DNA of 25,115 bases, taken from NCBI GenBank assembly GCA_019136395.1, contig JAGVUH010000531.1:1-25115 (forward strand), read 5' to 3'. Numbering within the stretch: position 1 is the stretch's first letter; every line of letters starts with the position of its first letter. Under the pieces are notes generated by a model. The model saw nothing but the letters and a program-made list of their open reading frames with translations. It searched no databases and was not told the origin of the DNA. Below are positions 22,058-25,115 of the stretch, one piece after another. The stretch comes from Gammaproteobacteria bacterium (GTDB lineage: Bacteria > Pseudomonadota > Gammaproteobacteria > Chromatiales > Chromatiaceae). A program made the position numbers and the translations under genes.

Positions 22058-23422
22058 TCAGCTAATGCTTATATCATACGCGACACAGGGGTCCAGGGCG
22101 GTGATAAAAAGCCCCGCCAGACGGCGCAGGGTCGCGTCATCGGCCGCAGGCAGGGTCGCCAGGCCCAGGGCGGCGACACCCTGGGGGTGAAAATTCCACT
22201 CCGTCGGGGCCAGGATGCGATAGTCCGCCAGGCGCCCCTGCTCCACGGTCAGGCGATGGACAAGTAGGCCCCGGGCGGCCTGGACCTGGGCCAGACCGGT
22301 ACCTGGCGACGGGGCGGCGCCCGCATGCCGGCCCGCAAGGGGTTCTGCGTGGGCGGGGACCACCTCGGCGCTGGGATCAGCCTCTGTCAGGGCGACAAGT
22401 CGGCGGGGAAGCTCGACCAACAGCGAGGACAATTCGACTAGTTGGGCGGCCAGGCGCGGCAGCAGGCCATTGCCCAGTTCCCGGGCCAGATCGGCCACCA
22501 GGGGCTGGTTGAGCTGACGGGCGAAGGGGGTGGACTCCGCCGCGGCGCCATGCCACCGGGGGGCGGCGATGAAGGCCTCCGCCCCAGGTCCGCTGAGACG
22601 GGCGTCCAGGGCGGCCAGGGTCAGGGGTGGCAGGACCGCCACCGGCGATCGACCCAGTTCGGCCCAGCCCTGGCGATCGACCAGGTCAATGAGCCGCGCC
22701 GCCGCGGTGTCGCCGGTCCGTGCCCAGTGGCGCAGGGCCTGGAGGTTCCTGACAGTGGCGAGCCACTCGTCGGGGGCATGTCCCAGTACCTGCCGGCTGG
22801 CGATCGCCGACAAGGCCGTCAGGGCGGCAGCAGCGTCAGCGGATGCAGTAGCGGTGGCAGCAGTGGGGGCGGCAGTGGGGGTGGCAGTGTGGGCAGCGGG
22901 GGGCGCAGTGGCATCAGCGGGGGCAGCAGTGGCGTCAGCGGGGGCGGTGGCGGCGTCAGCGGTGGTGGCCCCATCGGCCCGGATGGCCACGGCACCTAGC
23001 CCGGCCCCCGGCCGGAGCGGATCGTCGTTGGCCGTCAGGGCGCGACGCCATTGGTCAAAGGCGGCCATGACCTGGGCCATCGCCGGCCCCTGGGGGGTCT
23101 CACCCAGAAATCGGGGCCAGTCCAGAAGCAGACGCCACAGGTGCTCCCGCACCGTCTCCAGCTCCACCAGCAGCAGGCGCGTCGCCAGGACGCGGGGGTG
23201 CGGGCGGAGGCCCAGAGCCGCCTCACCGGCCGTGACGCAGGCAACGGTCTGGGCCGTGGCGCAGACACTGAAGAGGCTGGGCAGGGTTGCGAGCGTCGCC
23301 CTCAGGTCCTTGCCGATGAACACCCGGCTGGCGTTGGTCAGGCGCGAGGACTGGATCTTGACCCCCAGCCCTCCGGTCTGGCGGTGGAGATGGATCTGGA
23401 GGTGGCCCGCGGGATCGTTCAT
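22058..23422 (-). CDS. hupK: HupK-like hydrogenase assembly protein (degenerate hydrogenase large-subunit relative)
   Basis: HupK proteins are maturation factors related to [NiFe] hydrogenase large subunits that have lost the nickel site. This 454-aa protein shows both degenerate ends. SVCATAQTVACVTAGEAALGL (52-72) stands where large subunits have the first CxxC motif, and ALDPCVAYDI (442-451) stands where they have DPCxxC-x-x-H. The neighbouring TEWNFHPQGVAALGL block is also typical of the large-subunit fold. Residues about 150-200 are an Ala/Thr/Pro low-complexity insert, encoded by a GC-rich imperfect repeat (about 22820-22970). The gene starts the hupK-hypC-hypD(-hypE) order described for Thiocapsa roseopersicina. 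The start at 23422 lacks a clear ribosome-binding site. No structural hydrogenase gene is in the window. Confidence 0.78.
   Translation of the reverse strand: MNDPAGHLQIHLHRQTGGLGVKIQSSRLTNASRVFIGKDLRATLATLPSLFSVCATAQTVACVTAGEAALGLRPHPRVLATRLLLVELETVREHLWRLLLDWPRFLGETPQGPAMAQVMAAFDQWRRALTANDDPLRPGAGLGAVAIRADGATTADAATAPADATAAPADATAPPAAHTATPTAAPTAATATASADAAAALTALSAIASRQVLGHAPDEWLATVRNLQALRHWARTGDTAAARLIDLVDRQGWAELGRSPVAVLPPLTLAALDARLSGPGAEAFIAAPRWHGAAAESTPFARQLNQPLVADLARELGNGLLPRLAAQLVELSSLLVELPRRLVALTEADPSAEVVPAHAEPLAGRHAGAAPSPGTGLAQVQAARGLLVHRLTVEQGRLADYRILAPTEWNFHPQGVAALGLATLPAADDATLRRLAGLFITALDPCVAYDISIS
22820..22970. repeat. Low-complexity minisatellite-like stretch inside hupK
   Basis: Imperfect repetitions of GGCAGCAGTGGGGG- and GTCAGCGGGGG-like units on the plus strand encode the Ala/Thr/Pro segment of the HupK-like protein. 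Unit length varies, all changes keep the frame, and the flanks align with ordinary sequence. Confidence 0.6.
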
Positions 23423-23572
23423 GGGTCAAGTCGCGGCCAGGGGCCGGGATAAGTAGGTTTCTGCGAGAATAGCCGAAGAATCTTCAGGGGGTAGGTACAT
23501 CGTCAAGCAATTTTCTGCCGTTCCGGCCCTCCCTTTCCGCACCGCAAACTGAAATGTCCCTGGTTTGAAACC

Positions 23573-24199
23573 ATGCTGACCCGACAACAACTCGATCAAC
23601 TGCGGCGGGACATCGTCTTCGAGACCCAGCTCGTGGGCCGTCCATTCGTCTTCCACAGTACCTGGGGGCTCTTTTCCCCCCGTGAGATCGACGAGGGTAC
23701 CCGGCTGTTGCTGGAGCAGGTCGAGGTGGAAGCGGCGGACGATTGCCTGGACCTGGGCTGCGGCTATGGCCCCATTGGCCTGGCCCTGGCCGCCCTCGCC
23801 CCCGCCGGTCGGACCCTGATGGTGGACAAGGACTTCGTCGCCGTCGAGTTTAGCAACCTCAACGCCAGGCTCAATCGCCTGCCCAATACCCGCGCGCAGT
23901 TGAGCGACGGCTTCCGGCATATCGACGCCGGGCTGCGCTTCGACCTCATCGCCAGCAACATCCCCGCCAAGGTCGGTAAGGAGGCCCTGAGCCTCTACCT
24001 TCACGACGCCCGCCAGCGGCTCAAGCCCGGCGGGCGGCTCTACGTGGTCACCATCAATGGCCTACGCGAGTTCATGAAGCGCAATCTCACCGAGGTCTTT
24101 GGCAACTACGACAAGCTCAAGCAGGGCGCCCAAGCTCGACCTCAGGACCTGACTGAGGTCACACCTTTGTGCTTCCTAGGGTTTTGCGGCAAGAGGTAG
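23573..24199 (+). CDS. RsmC-like class I methyltransferase ('methyltransferase small' domain) with altered C-terminus
   Basis: A 208-aa AdoMet-dependent methyltransferase. The AdoMet motif I is LDLGCGYGPIGLALA (residues about 59-73), the acidic loop MVDKD follows, and motif IV is SNIPAK where RsmC-type rRNA guanine-N2 methylases have NPPF. The N-terminal ETQLVGRPFVFHSTWGLFSPREIDEGTRLLL is typical of the family. The NGLREFMKRNLTEVFGNYDKLKQG region is also typical, but the family normally ends a few residues later with a YxV-type strand. Here the last 26 residues after GAQ are unrelated, Cys-rich and overlap an inverted repeat. A 3' frameshift or small insertion is therefore likely. The RNA or protein target is unknown. 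It is divergent from hupK. Confidence 0.75.
   Translation: MLTRQQLDQLRRDIVFETQLVGRPFVFHSTWGLFSPREIDEGTRLLLEQVEVEAADDCLDLGCGYGPIGLALAALAPAGRTLMVDKDFVAVEFSNLNARLNRLPNTRAQLSDGFRHIDAGLRFDLIASNIPAKVGKEALSLYLHDARQRLKPGGRLYVVTINGLREFMKRNLTEVFGNYDKLKQGAQARPQDLTEVTPLCFLGFCGKR
24138..24160. repeat. 8-bp inverted repeat in the 3' end of the methyltransferase gene
   Basis: GACCTCAG (24138-24145) and CTGAGGTC (24153-24160) can form a hairpin with a 7-nt loop. It begins exactly where the methyltransferase stops resembling its family. No T run follows, so it is not an obvious terminator. Confidence 0.5.
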
Positions 24200-24344
24200 G
24201 TCATCCTTCCCAACTGGTTGTAGGCCACGCCCACGCCCACGCTGGTGCCGACATTGGGCTGGGGTACCACGGACCTCGGCAGACCAATCGACCTGGCGCC
24301 AAGCAGTCAGGTGTCGAGACCTTCATAGTCGGCTTGCACGTCCT

Positions 24345-25115
24345 TCAACATCCCCAGACCAGGATCGGCCGTTGGCCATGGGCCTCCTCCCGCCGCCAGA
24401 CCTTGCCCGTCCAGTCCATGCCAGGATCGCGGTTGAAGATGACCAGATGGGCCTCCTGGGCACCGACCCGGTCGGCATAGTCGGCGGTCTGTTCCAGCCC
24501 GATTGCCAGGGTGCTGGCGAGGGATTTGCCAGGATGGAGCAGTTTCAGCTCGATGACGATCCGCTGTACCGGCCCGTGAAACTCTTGGTCTGGAGTGAGG
24601 GGCCATTCGACCAGGAGGTCGGTCCGGCGCCGGCCCAGGGCGTATTCGCGCCCGATGCGCCCGCCGCCGTTGACGATGCGCTGCAGGAAGGCCTGGAGCA
24701 GCAACTGGGGGCCGGCCTCCTTATAGTCGAAACGCTCCACCCAGGAGTCGCCGTTTTCGCGAAAGAATTGCTGGAAGGCGGCCAGCAGCTTCGCCATGTC
24801 CAGGCGACGGTCAGGAAGCAGATACCAGGCCGTGTCTTGCACCATGGTGTCCTGGGTCACGGCGGTCAGCTCCCGCGGGATGACCTCCTGATAGATACGG
24901 TTGCTGATATGAATCTGGGGCTTGCGCTCGATGAGCCCCAGATCGACAAGGTATTGCAGATCATCCTCCGGTAACTGGAGTTCGGTCTGGTCCGTCGCCA
25001 GCAGGGCGGCGATCACCCGACGCACCCGCGCTTCCTTGAGCTTGTCGGCCAGTTGGTCCAGGTGCGTGGCGCGGGATTGGATGAGACGCTCGCGCCCGGC
25101 CCGGTAGTCCTCCAG
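24345..25115 (-). CDS. C-terminal part of an ATP-binding/PD-(D/E)XK nuclease-domain protein (partial at right edge)
   Basis: The frame is open from the right edge (codons back to LEDYRAGRERLIQSRATHLD) down to the stop at 24345, giving 256 visible residues of a longer protein. The end contains a PD-(D/E)XK-like nuclease core: an early Glu in GREYALG, RRRTDLLVEW with the Asp, and RIVIELKLL with Glu-x-Lys, then a helix (ALEQTADYADRVGA type) and the strand AHLVIFNRDPG. The upstream part (LPEDDLQYLVDLGLIERKPQIHISNRIYQEVIPREL) matches the winged-helix-like region of AAA-type ATPases that end in this nuclease domain. The N-terminal ATPase would lie outside the window, so the full family call is inference. 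It is convergent with the methyltransferase gene. Confidence 0.75.
   Translation of the reverse strand: MEDYRAGRERLIQSRATHLDQLADKLKEARVRRVIAALLATDQTELQLPEDDLQYLVDLGLIERKPQIHISNRIYQEVIPRELTAVTQDTMVQDTAWYLLPDRRLDMAKLLAAFQQFFRENGDSWVERFDYKEAGPQLLLQAFLQRIVNGGGRIGREYALGRRRTDLLVEWPLTPDQEFHGPVQRIVIELKLLHPGKSLASTLAIGLEQTADYADRVGAQEAHLVIFNRDPGMDWTGKVWRREEAHGQRPILVWGC

Overview
The window reads as GC-rich chromosomal DNA from a gammaproteobacterium. It most resembles a purple sulfur bacterium (Chromatiaceae: Thiocapsa/Allochromatium/Lamprocystis type). The grounds are a flavocytochrome-c sulfide dehydrogenase-like pair, a hupK-hypC-hypD-hypE hydrogenase maturation cluster in the order known from Thiocapsa roseopersicina, and short tandem 7- and 8-nt repeats between genes. 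The assignment to a family is inference; no rRNA or tRNA lies in the window.

Layout. (1) 95-2558, minus strand: a two-gene unit of a monohaem cytochrome c with two Ig-like domains, then a Tat-exported FccB-like flavoprotein, with a clear terminator at its end and an AT-rich, palindrome-bearing upstream region. (2) 2527-6223: an SCP2-like protein with its own terminator, a Ppx/GppA phosphatase, and a divergent MFS transporter. (3) 6330-17059: a defence island on the plus strand. It opens with a PIN toxin/RHH antitoxin pair and a truncated hsdR copy. Then come hsdM, a MazF-type toxin-antitoxin module wedged between hsdM and hsdS, hsdS, a GIY-YIG/DUF4365-region gene, a DUF4365-family gene, an unrecognised 382-aa gene, and full-length hsdR. 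From hsdS to hsdR every junction is an ATGA overlap, so the three accessory genes are built into the Type I restriction-modification operon. (4) 17175-17759: a short SRAP (YedK/HMCES) protein lacking part of its N-terminus, followed by four 43-bp tandem repeats. (5) 18052-23422, minus strand: hupK-like gene, hypC, hypD, then about 1.4 kb of repeat-rich DNA with a small lipoprotein gene on the other strand, then hypE. (6) 23573-25115: an RsmC-like methyltransferase with an altered C-terminus, and the 3' part of a PD-(D/E)XK protein running off the right edge.

The most interesting region is the restriction-modification island. A 393-bp gap-free direct repeat (7086-7478 and 13899-14291) brackets hsdM, the MazF module, hsdS and all three accessory genes, so homologous recombination could loop out a 6.8-kb circle and leave an intact hsdR. 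Inside it, a second HsdM-like C-terminal tail sits stranded downstream of the MazF module and still overlaps the hsdS start, which points to insertion of the toxin-antitoxin module into an ancestral hsdM-hsdS junction. The Ig-domain cytochrome is the second notable item.
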